A DNA stretch of 64,000 nt from Incurvaria masculella (lineage: Eukaryota > Arthropoda > Insecta > Lepidoptera > Incurvariidae), in the NCBI GenBank assembly GCA_946894095.1, contig OX335642.1, positions 817,021 through 881,020 of the forward strand, given 5' to 3'. Below, piece by piece: positions 53,476 to 64,000 of the stretch. Each line of letters opens with the position of its first letter. Position 1 is the stretch's first letter. A program made the translations under genes and the position numbers. Below the pieces are notes generated by a model that was not told where the DNA came from, made no database searches, and was given only the letters and a program-made list of their open reading frames with translations.

Positions 53476-54960
53476 GATTTGCTTAATCCTCATATGCCGT
53501 ATATTTCGACACTCAAAAATTAATCAAAACTTATAAGGAACCTCCAACTTTTCCTAAAATCGTGAAATTCGGCAAGAAGCCAGTTCTCACAGGGAAAAAT
53601 CTGAAAACGTTAATTTGAATTGAAAATTAGATTCCAAGCATTTCGAGTAAAATTTCTACGGAACCCCCGCTGCGCGAGTCGGACTTGCAATTTTAAAATT
53701 GTATCATAACACATCGAGTGGATACCCATAGCGTTCGAGTTCCGCGTCTCTCAATCAGATCCGTTATGGTAAGATGGAACGGCTCCCGAAGCTCCGCGGA
53801 TCTGAGGATTAACTCTGACGCAAGTTATGCTTTATCCGGACCAGCAAGCATGGAAGGGCGGGACAAGGGCGTAGCAACTGAAACGCGTTGTTATGAGGGC
53901 GGTTTTTTCAAAGAATTTCCAGCGATTTTCTCCAGTTCCAAAGACACGTAAGATATATTCGTGTATATATATAATGTATATATATATACATATGTAAGAT
54001 ATATATGTGTATTCGATGTTGCGCGTCCCAAATTCAAAAGCGAACTAATTACGGTCATAGATTAAAGAGAAGGTATAGGTAGATAACGTCATGCAACGTA
54101 CTTGTTTTTGGTGGTACTATGACATTACTAACCAACGCCATCTTTCGTCACTGCCAGAACTAGTTACATCGTCAATAAGCTAAGCTTGATTTCAAATTTT
54201 GTCTAGACAGCTGTGATGAACTTAACGTTATGTCACTGTATATAAAAAATATCATTGATATTTATTGGTTTCCATTTCATGTATTCTGAATTGTGAACAG
54301 CAGCGCCAACTGTGGACTTTTATTATGGGCAGGACACGTTCGGAACCCTCTTAATATTTGTTCTACTTTTCGTTCGCCAAAACTTACACAGCGCCCATCT
54401 TCCTGTGGACCTATCTGCATGTAATGGTATTATGTACTATATGTTTACGCATGTATATTTTAATCGAAACCACGTCACCCTCGAGAGCACTTCGACGGTG
54501 AATATGTGATGAGCTTCACCAATAAATTAGGGTTCCGCGGCAGCTCGGCGACTGAATATCCGCTTAGAGATTTGCTTAAGCAATAAATATTTGATAAGAG
54601 CGGAGTGGAAAGAGCATTTTTGGTGAATGGATTCATCAGATGAGTAAAAGTGGAATAAGTGGATTAAGTTGCTTTATGCTATTCAATGCTTTATACAGGC
54701 TTTATACACCTGACATAGGTTAAGTTGACGACTGCTTTTACACCAGAGTATACTTGTAATGCTATAAATTATAATAATTTATATAATTGCACTAGTAACT
54801 TTATTAGTTGCAAGTAACTTAAACTGAGGGTTGCTGTTTCTATTGTTCTTTGTTCTTTGCCTTAATCTGTTCTACCAAGGAATTGTCTGGCAGTAGCATT
54901 TAGATCTAAGTATGTATTTCATGATTGTGGACGGAAAAATATGTTATGTAAACCCGTGAT
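53476..54960. other. No gene recognised
   Basis: Includes a short R2-like relic (TGCGCGAGTCGGACTTGCAA near 53671), a TA-rich simple repeat at 53957-54010, and an R3-like segment at 54010-54050 (TTCGATGTTGCGCGTCCCAA). Frames at 53718-53951 and 54312-54509 have no recognised motif. Confidence 0.4.
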
Positions 54961-55085
54961 GTTTCTTTGCGGGTTCTTCTTTTACTGGGTTGTTCGAATC
55001 CGCGGATCTTTGTGACGTAACTTGGTGTAGTTTGACTACCAAAAAGTTTAAATAAATGAAATGAAAAAAATAAAATAATGAAATG
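54960..55085 (+). repeat. Possible LINE 3' end
   Basis: GCGGGTTCTTCTTTTACTGG ... TACCAAAAAGTTTAAATAAA and an AATG/AAAT tail resemble 3' ends of lepidopteran LINEs. No coding part. Confidence 0.35.
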
Positions 55086-55164
55086 AGCAACGAATTAGAA
55101 TTGATCAAATTACAACCTGACGCAGATTATGGTTTCAATAAAATTCAAGTGAAACTTTTCAATA

Positions 55165-55340
55165 CATTTATTTATTTATATATATATGTTTATTGCACTC
55201 AAAATTCGGGCAAAAGGTACAACTTAATGCCAGGGGCATTCTCTACCAGTCTACCTTTGGGTATCGTGAGCAGTAGACATCAATATATAGAATCATGTTC
55301 GGCACATCGGCGGACAAATATTTTGAATAGGTAAGTAGGG
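55165..55340 (-). repeat. Possible LINE 3' end (reverse)
   Basis: Starts with an ATTTATTTATTTATATATAT tail and TTTATTGCACTC, then CCAGGGGCATTCTCTACCAG and CTACCTTTGGGT. The structure resembles 51289-51577. Confidence 0.4.
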
Positions 55341-56563
55341 TCATTTGCAAGTTTTGACCCATGATACATTATGTTAGATGTCACGTGGTATCGAGATAAG
55401 ATTATTTTTAATTAATTTTCCCTTGTATTAAATAATCCTTGTAACTCATTTGTTTATTATTGTAATATATTAGCACGAAATGTATTGGAGTTGACGATGG
55501 ATCTTTTTCTCCAACAATGCCATTAAAGTTAACAGGATTAAAAGATCACGTCACCTCCCAAAGTACAGAGAAAGATTAAAGTTATGACATAAAATTATAA
55601 TGCAACCCCCGAGAGACGACAGGCGTTCCCTTAGGTTACGAACCACTCTAGACTATGTCTATACACAACCTACTATGTCTACTCGCAGTAGACATAGTAC
55701 GTTGGTCCACGAGCGCAATACCGAGCTGCCAAAACAAAGTGACTTCAGCCTTTTCCGAGTGCACCCGCTCTAGAAGTCCGCGTCGCAAGTGGGTCACCGC
55801 CCTGCGGCAATCAGTTTGGCACGACGACCTTTACACTATGCGTAGACACACCGTAAGACATAAAGTCTTCGGATAGGGCAGTTGGGGCATAGAGAATGTT
55901 CCAAATTCGCATGTACTTAACTTTAAGTTATTTATTTACGGCGTTTGTCCGTTTTAATAACGTAATTGCTTTTGTGTCTGCGTCGCCGATGCAGCCCTTC
56001 CTCCCGACCTGATTTGAAACCGAATGATGGAATTGATATTTTGCTCCTGACTATAATATGGTCGGGTGCAGAAATAAATCAGCCATGTTTATCTTAAACT
56101 ATTTTAATGAGATGGGAATTAAAAGTACGCGAATATTTTATTTAATTACGAACTAATATTAAACGGTAAAATGAAATTATCGATGACAAATATGTAGGAA
56201 TATTTTTTATTGTGAAGTGTTTTGCCTGCGTAGTCGTTTCTCTTAAATAATTATATGTTTGAGCGTATGAAAAACCCCTACAAACACAGCGGCCAAAACG
56301 TTCCCGCATTACAGAACAGATTCATTACTCACCATCTAAACAATCAATTAGCATTTGTTCGAATCTTCTCCTGCAAAAAAACTAAATTTGCACCAACTTT
56401 TCACTTTCTATTTCTATTTTAGATTTCAGGTTATGATGTCATAAAAAAATAACTTGCAAATTGTTGCAGTGGGCATTGAGTTTTCAGCTTACAAAGAATT
56501 TAACATATTATATGTAATAGCCTATACTCCTTTTTTACACCTCTCATCGTAAAGTAAGCTTCC
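55341..56563. other. No gene recognised
   Basis: A 73-codon frame at 55655-55876 in a balanced patch has no motif and no clear splice sites. Confidence 0.4.
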
Positions 56564-57113
56564 TTAAGGTGGTCCAACCCGCTCATCTCCCCATACAAAA
56601 GGGGAAAGAAGATCACGCCCATATTTCTTGGCAGAGATCCAAAATTTTGCTCAAAATAGCTTTATTTGATCGAACTAGATGTCTGATGACCATTGGCATT
56701 GTAAAATTGTGTTTGGTTTCTAAGTTATAAGGTCCGAAAGTTCGAATTTTTCGCGCGTATTATACAATAACTTTGGAGGTGGATTACGCAATGATAAAGT
56801 AAGAACATCGTAAAAAGATTAGTCATCAGACACAGCTTATTTAATCAAAATTTATGATCTATTTGGTTTTTGTTAGATTTTTGACTACAGCGGTCGTGGT
56901 TTACTTTTAGCTATAAGTCGTTTTGAAATAAAAAAATTCGTAAATCTTACCAAATCATACACTATGCACATTGTCTTTTTTGTGGACATGTTGCATCTTC
57001 CTCATCACGGAGCCTGTCTTAATCTTTGAAACAGAGAAGGTCCCAGGGCGAAACAGCACGGTTTTGTACCGTGCCCGCGAATGATTTGGGCTCGCCGTGT
57101 TGGGCCACCTTAA
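56564..57113 (+). mobile_element. TTAA-flanked MITE (family T, copy 5)
   Basis: TTAA at 56564-56567 and 57110-57113. Ends TTAAGGTGGTCCAACCCGCT and GTGTTGGGCCACCTTAA. At 550 bp, the same length as copy 1 and very close to it throughout. Confidence 0.82.
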
Positions 57114-57114
57114 G

Positions 57115-57420
57115 TCGGCAGAGGGGTCGTGTATTGCTACGTACAGATTATAAATTGAGTAGCTCTTAGCTCCATAACTCCCATAGCAACGGTCATAGGT
57201 TCGATCTACGCCCCGTTTATGCATGTCTTTATTTCTCTTTCTGATTTATATGATTGAATTATCGTAAGTAAATAAAACATGAACAATGATTAATGAGGCA
57301 ATGAAAATCCGTTTTTTTAACTATCCAAGGAACTCAGATGGCACCTAGTTCCTTATAAGATGGATTGCAATGGTCTTACATGACGACAGTACCTGTAATG
57401 TTGGCTATTCACCTGCTAAT
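57115..57420 (+). repeat. Old SINE-A copy with tRNA-like head
   Basis: The head has TAGCTCTTAGCTCC and CATAGGTTCGATCTACGCCC (box B). The linker is GTCTTTATTTCTCTTTCTGA. The body relic includes GAGGCAATGAAAATCCG, CTCAGATGGCACCTAGTTCC and GTTGGCTATTCACC. It starts immediately after the MITE. Confidence 0.55.
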
Positions 57421-57879
57421 ATTGGAAGCATAACATTAATGTTAATATTCTACCACAAGTTTGCAGGTCCATGGCCGACCAACAGACTGGGTCGTGCCAG
57501 TAGCACGCGGGAATTAAAAACTATTTTCGTCTCTGTTCGGCGCGACGGAACTCATGCCTTGTCTCATATTTACGACGGACAATTTACTCTGAGAGCTCCT
57601 TACTAATTGCTGCTATTAATAACTATATTAAATTGATACATTTTTTTCGATTTTGCCGAGCGCAATATTATAGGCTCGTTTGTGTGTGAGGATTATTATG
57701 CTCACTGGAATATGCCTAAATATTACTACATTTTCCTCTTTTAAAAAAGGGTTTCAGGACCTCCCCTGTTTCCTGAGCTGTTCCACGGGAGTTACCATGG
57801 CAAATTAAGTCGCCGAGTGAACAGACCCGTAACATCAGACGTTTCGTTATTTTTTTATGAAAAAACGGTATGAGTGGCT

Positions 57880-58740
57880 GTGTTCAGGACCAAAGGTGCT
57901 TAGAAAAGCCAAAAAAACCTCGCCTCGCGAAACAACACTCAGCGAGGAACCATGCAAGCGGATTTGCGGACTATCACTGAGCTATCGAGCTTGTTCAATT
58001 ACGCTTGAAGACTTCCAGGTTATAGGTATGACAAGAGGCACCCGCCGGCAGACAGTTCAATATCCTGACGGCGCGGCAGAGAAATGCGTTTGAGAAATGG
58101 TTCGTTCTCAAAAGCCTAATGTCACCCACGCGGCGGGTGCTCCGGATATATGTAGGATGGGGAGTAATGAGGGATGCAAGTTCCACAGAACAACGTCCAC
58201 CTATAGAACAGACTGAATGACCCCACAAACCGTCTGTGGCTCAGTGACTCCAAGCTAGCGGTGAGTTGTGGGTCCCCAACAAGATGGACCGCTCGGCGCT
58301 GAATTGAGTCCAAGGATGCGAGCAGGTAATAGTAAGGTAAACCTTCCCAAACGTGGCTACAATATTCTATCACCGACTTTATCTGTGATTGATAAAGAAG
58401 AAGTTGATATTTTTATGTATTTAATGTGCCGTCGTTAGCCTAACTGTGTATTATGCCGAGGGACAGTAAATCGTTAATAAAGATCAAAAATAGCGTTGGT
58501 GACAGCTCTGAGCCCTGTGGGGCACCAGCCCCTATCGGAAAATCGTCCGAATTTGCACCATCAACAGCAACGTACAAGGAGCGACCCGATAGGAAGCTGG
58601 AGATCCATGAGCAAAGCTTGGGAGGAATGTTGAAGGACGCCTAGTATGTCCCAGTGCCAAACACGGTCAAAGGCTTTGGAGATGTCCAATGCCACGCGAT
58701 TATCGGAAACCGTACTGCTTGTCATTCAGGAGTTTATTCG
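57880..58740 (-). pseudogene. Jockey/CR1-like LINE reverse transcriptase, decayed
   Basis: Minus-strand motifs in the expected order, in shifting frames: LLNDKQYGFR (about 58700-58730), ALDISKAFDRVWHWD (RT catalytic motif A), CCCCACAGGGCTC (APQGS) near 58520, a decayed YADDST-like ANDGT near 58430, EYCSHVWEGL and LDSIQRRAVHLVGD (58280-58370), HRRFVGSFSLFYRW, and the end YNLEVFKRN (about 57995). Segments after QYGFR and around the YADD box are deleted, and stops interrupt the frames. It is the largest non-LTR coding relic in the window. Confidence 0.75.
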
Positions 58741-58924
58741 CGTGGAGAAAATTCAGCAAAACCACCCGAATTTGCACCATTCCTACACGGAATTTAACTT
58801 GGTATGCATAAATTAATTTAAAAAAACATCTTGATGAGCTGAAAGTTAACATAGTTGAAAACACTTTGATCAAATAATAAATCTCACGGAGGAATTCATT
58901 ACAAAGCACCTCCTCGCCTAACGA

Positions 58925-59040
58925 TGGTAATCGCACGAAGAATGGCCATGAAAATTGTCCGTGTTTTCCATCCAGTTCAATGTAGCCGTGCAACATAATA
59001 GCCCTGGCAGTACCTAGTACCATCCACATTTTGTTAGGCA
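58925..59040 (+). repeat. SINE-A body fragment
   Basis: GAATGGCCATGAAAATTGTC, CGTGTTTTCCATCCAGTTCA and ATGTAGCCGTGC ... CCCTGGCAGTACCTAG are body blocks on the plus strand, next to the LINE relic. Confidence 0.6.
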
Positions 59041-59099
59041 GTGGAAGTAGACGTAACCCTGTCTGAAATTTCGAGCACCGAGATAAAGGGATTTATTAA

Positions 59100-59215
59100 C
59101 GGAACGGCACCTACAGTTTAACGTGGAATCCGAACCACGAACGACGAATCCCTTAGTCGGCGCTTACTCGTGTAGTTACGGGACGAAATGCAGTGGGTCC
59201 AATTGTATAATTTTT
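59100..59215 (-). repeat. SINE-A third head with body start
   Basis: CACCTACAGTTTAACGTGGA ATCCGAACCAC is followed by GAACGACGAATCCCTTAGTC. The head, on the minus strand, reads CCCACTGCATTTCGTCCCGT. Same head as at 21050-21140. Confidence 0.6.
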
Positions 59216-60189
59216 ATTGTTTAATGTGTAGCATTCGACACATCACACATTACATATGAGTGTATGCAACTTGTCAATCAATTTAAAAAAATTAAATACA
59301 ATAGAATCTGAAAAATCTGAGAAGAAAATATGTGGTAGAACTTAAAACCACTTTCAAAGAAAATATAAAAAGATTTCTCTTCATGTTTCCTGTCACCTTA
59401 AGCACTCGTGGTTAGTATTTAAGTGTACGCAACACTTATATGTACATACAGTATTAAAACCTTTGCACGTGCTAGTTAAATAAACATGACTCACATACTT
59501 TTCAAGTAATTTTAATTAAATGTTCACATGAACAATTTCAAACAGCACAAGTCAGAGCGAGTTTAACATACATAGAACTTTTCCAATAGTTTATCAACAC
59601 AGTAACTAAAATGAAATAAATTAATATATTATATTTGGCAGGGTACTAAGTAAGTTTTCAGGTAAAATATATTTGTCAAAGTTTTTGTAAAGGTAGTCTG
59701 GGTATTTACCTAATCAAAATCTATTTACCGACATTATTTTGTCTAGACGGTCTGATCTGATTTAAATTCGTGGGAACCTTTCAGATGACAGTCTGAGGGG
59801 TCTTTCGGTGAGTCCTATTGTAGATAGTTTGCCAGATCCGTTGAGTGACTAGTTTGTCTAGATCAAAGTTCAGCTGTCTAGGTAGGTTTCTGTCGCTACC
59901 GAGAGCTTTGTTAATTGTTCCAACTGATAATACCGTGTGATATGACTGTGGAGTGAGAAGGTACCTGCTTGAATAATCCCTGGAAGTGGCGTTTCAAATC
60001 GGAAAGATTAATAGTGTTCATTTAATTAGCGCCACTTTCTCCAGACTCCCCAGTTAAGTCAAACGTTTAAGTATTTCAGAAATAGCTGAACAGCCGAGGT
60101 ATTCAGACTATCTGAGATCATATGAAATGTCCCAATTGAGATTTTATTTTATGATAAACGCGACGTATGGAATGGCCCACAAATAAGAT
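59216..60189. other. No gene recognised
   Basis: AT-rich to balanced DNA; no repeat copy matched and no coding motif. Confidence 0.4.
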
Positions 60190-60385
60190 GTAATGGCGAT
60201 GCCCATGGGCTTACAAATATGCGCGGGGCTACTAAAACCATGCTGGCCGGCCAGGTGATCCTGCACACTGGGTTGTACTATGGAATACGTCGGCATGGGA
60301 GCTAACCGACCCTACGTATAAACGACTTTGAGGATCGGTTGGTTACAATTTTGGAATTGTCGGCAGTGAATGGGTGCGATTACGA
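60190..60385 (-). pseudogene. LINE-C family C-terminal fragment
   Basis: The minus strand has CACCCATTCACTGCCGAC (HPFTAD), AACCGATCCTCAAAGTCGTT, CACCTGGCCGGCCAGCATGG and AAGCCCATGGGC. The order is that of the family, with several frame breaks. Confidence 0.55.
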
Positions 60386-60506
60386 ATGACACTTACATAA
60401 TAAAGAACTATTGCGTATTTTTAATATTTGACTTTAATCTTAAAGAATTGTGTTAAAAATGGTCTAGAAACTCCAATTATTTTATGTAAGAATCAAGTAA
60501 CAAAAC

Positions 60507-60790
60507 GGGCCAAGTGCGAGTCGGACTCGCACACGATGAGGGTTCCTTACCATCTCACAAGATTAAACACAAAAAAGTGACGTTTTTTGTATGGGGCCCC
60601 CCTTTAATTTTTATAATTTTTTTATTTTACCTATTTGTTGTTATAGCGGCAAAATAAATACACACTCTGTGAAAATTTCAGCTACCTATTACGGTTGATG
60701 AGATACAGCCCTGAGACAGACGGACGGACGGACGGACAGCGGAGGCTTAGTAATAGGGTTCCGTTTTCAACCTTTGGGTACGGAACCATA
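60507..60790 (+). repeat. Repeat R2, full copy
   Basis: GGGCCAAGTGCGAGTCGGAC to TACGGAACCATAAAAAAAAG, with TTGTTGTTATAGCGGCAAAA and GGACGGACGGACGGACAGCG. A good reference for the family's normal interior. Confidence 0.8.
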
Positions 60791-60904
60791 AAAAAAAGTT
60801 CTCAAGAGTTAATTATGTAACGAAGTGTTCACACAATAAGATTAACTTTACTCTGCATAAAATAAACTATAGCCAGAACATTCTGGCACCTTGATAAATA
60901 TATG

Positions 60905-61075
60905 GTATTAACCCGGCCGGAAATGGCCCTACCACGTAGGGGGACACATCATAAAGTCCAAAAAGCACAATATCTAAAACTCATAGCATCCTTAACTCCT
61001 ATTAACGCGCCTATTAGTTGAGGTTAGGTTAGGTTTTATACTAGTAGACAAACATACATACTTTTGGATGTTCTG
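60905..61075. repeat. SINE-A scrap and relative of the 38.1 kb foldback
   Basis: 60905-60950 has AACCCGGCCGG and GCCCTACCACGTAGG (SINE-A, minus). 60950-61075 has CATCATAAAGTCCAAAAAGC on the left, GAGGTTAGGTTAGGTTTTAT in the centre and ACTTTTGGATGTTCTGGGGT on the right. It mirrors 38098-38305. Confidence 0.5.
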
Positions 61076-61124
61076 GGGTTTTCCTTCACAGTTAGCAACT
61101 TACCTACAGTTTTACATTTGTTAC

Positions 61125-61285
61125 ATATCATGAAGTACCGTACTTTGGAGGTATTTCCCCGAAATTGCACCCTAAGGTCCCTTAAACATGGTGTGAAGAA
61201 ATACCTGGCCGGCCGGCATGGTTTTCGAAGCCCCCTTGAAAGTTTAGAAATCCATGGGCGTCATCTAGCACCTTAAGAGGTCCTG
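61125..61285 (+). pseudogene. LINE-C family C-terminal fragment
   Basis: The frame to 61276 contains LEVFPRNCTLRSLKHGVKKY, then LAGRHGFRSPLESLEIHGRH. A stop follows. In this copy the end is open, matching 32.5 and 40.6 kb. Confidence 0.6.
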
Positions 61286-61316
61286 GCTTACGCCATATGC
61301 GGCGCTTATCATAAAA

Positions 61317-61485
61317 AACCAGCCAATTTCGCACAAGAAGGGTTCCGTACCATTATCCAAGACTTGATCCAAGAAATCACGTTTATTGTATGGTGGCCCT
61401 CTTAAATTGCATTTGTTTTTAATTTCTACTATTTGTCATTATAACGCAAAAGAAATACATACCCTGTGAAAATATCAGCTGTTAT
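61317..61485 (+). repeat. Repeat R2, diverged 5' part
   Basis: AACCAGCCAATTTCGCACAA, GAAGGGTTCCGTACCATTAT and CTACTATTTGTCATTATAAC follow the R2 order with many changes. Confidence 0.6.
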
Positions 61486-62035
61486 GAATTAATATTCCAA
61501 CACACTTTGAAATTATTGATTGATCAGATATTTTACTGACGCACCTCGAAGTTTTCATGCACTCAAACGATTTTTTTTATGGTCCTTTATACTTTTTTTA
61601 GAAATGTGTACCAACTTAATTAAAAGTGTATTAAATGAATACAATTTTAGTAACCATATTTTATTAGATTTTAAGCAAAGTACAGCCTATACTTATGTAC
61701 AGCTCGCTAAATAAACTCAATAAAAGATATCTTAAAAAATTAAAATAGCTTCGTTAAATACATTTTCAAGAAAATTAAACTATGTAGTTAGTTACAAAGA
61801 AAACGTATTATATGGCCCCATGAGAACTTATTTTATGAATAAAGTACTTATTCATAGTCTCACTATTTTGGGAGAGTCTAAATAAACGGCACACTTTGCC
61901 AGCGCCGCTCGTCACCGTTGAAATAATCGATAGCGCTACGATGAATACGTCTTATAAGGTGCTGAAGTCCAAAGTATTTCTTTATCCAGTTGGCGACAGT
62001 ACATAAGCAAAGTCGAAAACATCACATAATTACGT
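61486..62035. other. No gene recognised
   Basis: AT-rich; no repeat copy matched. Confidence 0.4.
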
Positions 62036-62412
62036 TTTTTTTATGTAACTGGACATGGATGGCTAATACCGAACTGACCGTCTGATATTAACCTAACACA
62101 CCACATGGGAACTGGGTGCCACGCCAGGACCTTCCTTATATCGCTCGGCTACATTGAACTGGATGGAAAACAGACAATTTTCATTGCCGCTTCGACCATC
62201 GTTCATTCAATGCGATGCTACAAACCTGGGCGGGATCAACCCTACCACCTAGTAAGTAAGGGAGGGGACACAGTTTTACATGGAATCCGAACCACGGCCA
62301 GCCTCAACGGTTGAAAATAGCCACCCATCCAGAAAAATAACCACGTTCACAGGTTCCTACCCCAACTAATCGATTCGCAAGGCGTCGCACACTGAGCTAC
62401 GGTGGCTGTATG
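62036..62412 (-). repeat. SINE-A body with 5S-like head
   Basis: The 3' end (TATGTAACTGGACATGGATG) lies at 62043. The body runs through GGAACTGGGTGCCACGCC, TACATTGAACTGGATGG and CCACCTAGTAAG to GGAATCCGAACCACGGCC. The head at 62300-62412, on the minus strand, has GTAGCTCAGTGTGCG, AACGTGGTTA and TGGATGGGTGGC, aligning with the 5S internal region. Confidence 0.75.
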
Positions 62413-62735
62413 CACGCAAGCTGAATAATCTATAACATAAACAATACAAACTTTCCGAAATAGCTTGAACATAAAAATTCACGTCGTATATTCGAGAATA
62501 AACTTTTCAGCTGGCTCATAAACGTCGCTGAAGGTGCAAAGGTGTGCCATGATACCCGACCGGCACCTTAAATATGCTTGTCTACATAAGGCTTTCCAGT
62601 CACGTCCACACGTGCGAATCCTTCCCGCGCCTCAGCGGGAAAACACACAGCTCAGGAGTTTGTCTAGGCGGCGGTCACACTGGAACTTGTCCTTCTGTTT
62701 CCTTTGTTGTATTTTTTTTAGAACCAGCTGATATA

Positions 62736-62935
62736 ATTATTACTGTCTTGATGTAAGACTGGGGAACTTGATGCCATGTCTAGGTGCCATGCATGATAAA
62801 TTTGCTGATACCATTATTACAGCCTTGATAGAAGACTGGGGAACTAGGCGACATGACAAGGTGCCATGCATGATAAATATGCTTATACTATTATTACTGT
62901 CTTGATATAGACTGGGGAACTATATGCCATACCTT
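62736..62935 (-). repeat. 77 bp tandem repeat within a SINE-A copy
   Basis: ATTATTAC starts units at 62736, 62813 and 62890, an exact 77 bp period. Each unit contains GACTGGGGAAC, and the first two contain AGGTGCCATGCATGATAAAT. The unit derives from the 3' part of the SINE-A body. Confidence 0.75.
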
Positions 62936-63165
62936 GTTTTGCTGGGCTACAAGAAACTGGATGAAAAATGCGGACAACTTTCATTGCCATTGAATGATTT
63001 CAATATGGTATGAAGTGAAAAGATGGATGCGAGTTTTAGACAACCTACTGTTAACATGGAATCTCACCCATGACCAACTTCAAAGATTGAAAAGCGGTCA
63101 TCCATCCAAAACCGCCCCTGTTGTAGCTGTTTGAACGGCCGTGGCATACAAACATTGATTTAACG
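62936..63165 (-). repeat. SINE-A body with 5S-like head (diverged)
   Basis: Continues the previous entry: AACTGGATGAAAAATGCGG, TTTCATTGCCATTGAATG and ACATGGAATCTCACCCATG. The head on the minus strand has AGCTACAACAGGGGCGG and TTGGATGGATGACCGC, again aligned with 5S rRNA. Confidence 0.6.
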
Positions 63166-63504
63166 ATTTTCCTCCGTCGCGGACATTGACTGCCAAGATT
63201 GAACATTCAAACTGTATTCATAAAGTCATTATTTTTACAGCTGTCTTTCTTTAATGATTGCTAACATACATGTCACATTCGTTGAGAAAAGTGACGTATT
63301 TCTTGGTACGAAAATGTTTGTTTTACTTAAGTCAACCCAGAATAGCTTCAGCGTCTAATGTCTGATACGATACGACGGCAATATTTTTGAATTTGCAGTC
63401 AATGTCTGCAACGCAGGTAACGCGTTAAATCAATGTATGTATAATATTGAACACTGTGTTAGTAGGAGACATTGATTACATAAGTTATGGGTATGAAGCC
63501 GGTG

Positions 63505-63650
63505 GCGAAATTATTAAACGCAATACCCACGAAAGGTATGTTTGCCGGCTCATGTCGAGCCCTGCACTAAATTTTTGACCGCTTTATTTCTTTAATTAAT
63601 GTATCCTTGCTTCACGGTTTATTGTACATATATTTGACATTAGTTAAGAT
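63505..63650. mobile_element. Single arm of the 19.3 kb foldback family
   Basis: CGCAATACCCACGAAAGGTA TG, GCCGGCTCATGTCGAGCCCT, AATGTATCCTTGCTTCACGG and ATATATTTGACAT follow the right arm of 19342-19692. The left arm is missing; a TACATGTCACATTCG block lies separately at 63268. Confidence 0.5.
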
Positions 63651-64000
63651 TTTATTCGTATACACACGATGGGCAACACTTCTTTCGTGCGTTGACTCCA
63701 CGCACAAAAAAATCCGCCAAACTAACAAATACTTGAACAACATCTAACTCTATCCTTGCCAACGTGACCCCAATTCCAACGTCCCCTTTTAAAGACACAG
63801 GTAACTCTAATAGGTCCCAAACACCCACTTAATTGCCGTTCCAATCCTTAGATCTGGTGCGTGCTTCGAATAATGCCTTCCTACTGATTCTAATCACTTG
63901 GCCCTGCTGAATCCCTTAAGGGATGTTCTTGTGTGCGATTTTATGGAAAAACATGTAATTTAGTAGAAACGTTTCAAATACCTGGGTTAAATACCCGCCC
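63651..64000. other. No gene recognised
   Basis: Balanced, unique-looking DNA at the window edge; no motif recognised. Confidence 0.4.

Noticed and set aside
55655..55876. A 73-codon frame with basic residues
   Set aside because: No homologous motif recognised, and it contains a local inverted repeat (TATGTCTAC near 55672 and GTAGACATA near 55690).

Overview
This is eukaryotic nuclear DNA from an insect, most likely a moth or butterfly (Lepidoptera). The sequence is AT-rich, has almost no long reading frames, and is densely packed with interspersed repeats of lepidopteran type. The long interspersed GGCCAAGTGCGAGTCGG family, a Helitron-like element starting TCCTACTAATATTATAA, Mag-type LTR elements and short TTAGG runs all fit this. 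Species and chromosome cannot be told from the window.

Host coding content is minimal. I find one convincing host exon, on the minus strand at 16188-16368: 181 bp, GC-rich, with a good acceptor and donor, encoding the first half of an immunoglobulin V-like domain. No other exon is recognisable, so much of the window is probably intron or intergenic DNA around a long minus-strand cell-surface-receptor-like gene.

The rest is a layered transposon landscape. (1) An intact-looking 4.8 kb Ty3/Gypsy (Mag-like) LTR retrotransposon lies at 44449-49233 on the minus strand, with identical 175 bp LTRs, a GGAGG target duplication and one frameshift in integrase. (2) A very abundant SINE family (called SINE-A here, about 30 fragments) has one body attached to different 5' heads: a tRNA-like head (5.0, 6.3 and 8.2 kb, and 4.2 kb reversed), a 5S-rRNA-like head (14.9, 16.9, 62.3 and 63.1 kb) and a third head (21.1 and 59.2 kb). 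(3) A second tRNA-headed SINE (SINE-B) occurs near 0.2, 4.7, 17.9 and 50.2 kb. (4) Five copies of a 544-562 bp TTAA-flanked MITE lie at 31.6, 34.9, 36.8, 42.1 and 56.6 kb, with a different TTAA foldback at 40.9 kb. (5) Many foldback MITEs are present (11.7, 13.2, 19.3, 20.0, 27.2, 33.8, 34.6, 35.6, 37.9 and 38.9 kb). (6) 5'-truncated LINE 3' ends from Jockey/CR1-like and RTE-like families are common, several of them inside SINE-A copies.

Nested insertions give a relative chronology. At 51.0-52.0 kb a 545 bp TIR element carries two retroelement insertions with target duplications. At 37.9-38.5 kb a MITE carries other repeats, including a TTAGG-type run. At 38.9-39.3 kb a MITE interrupts a repeat whose uninterrupted copy is at 3.7-3.9 kb. 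All family assignments come from reading motifs and comparing copies within the window; no database search was possible.
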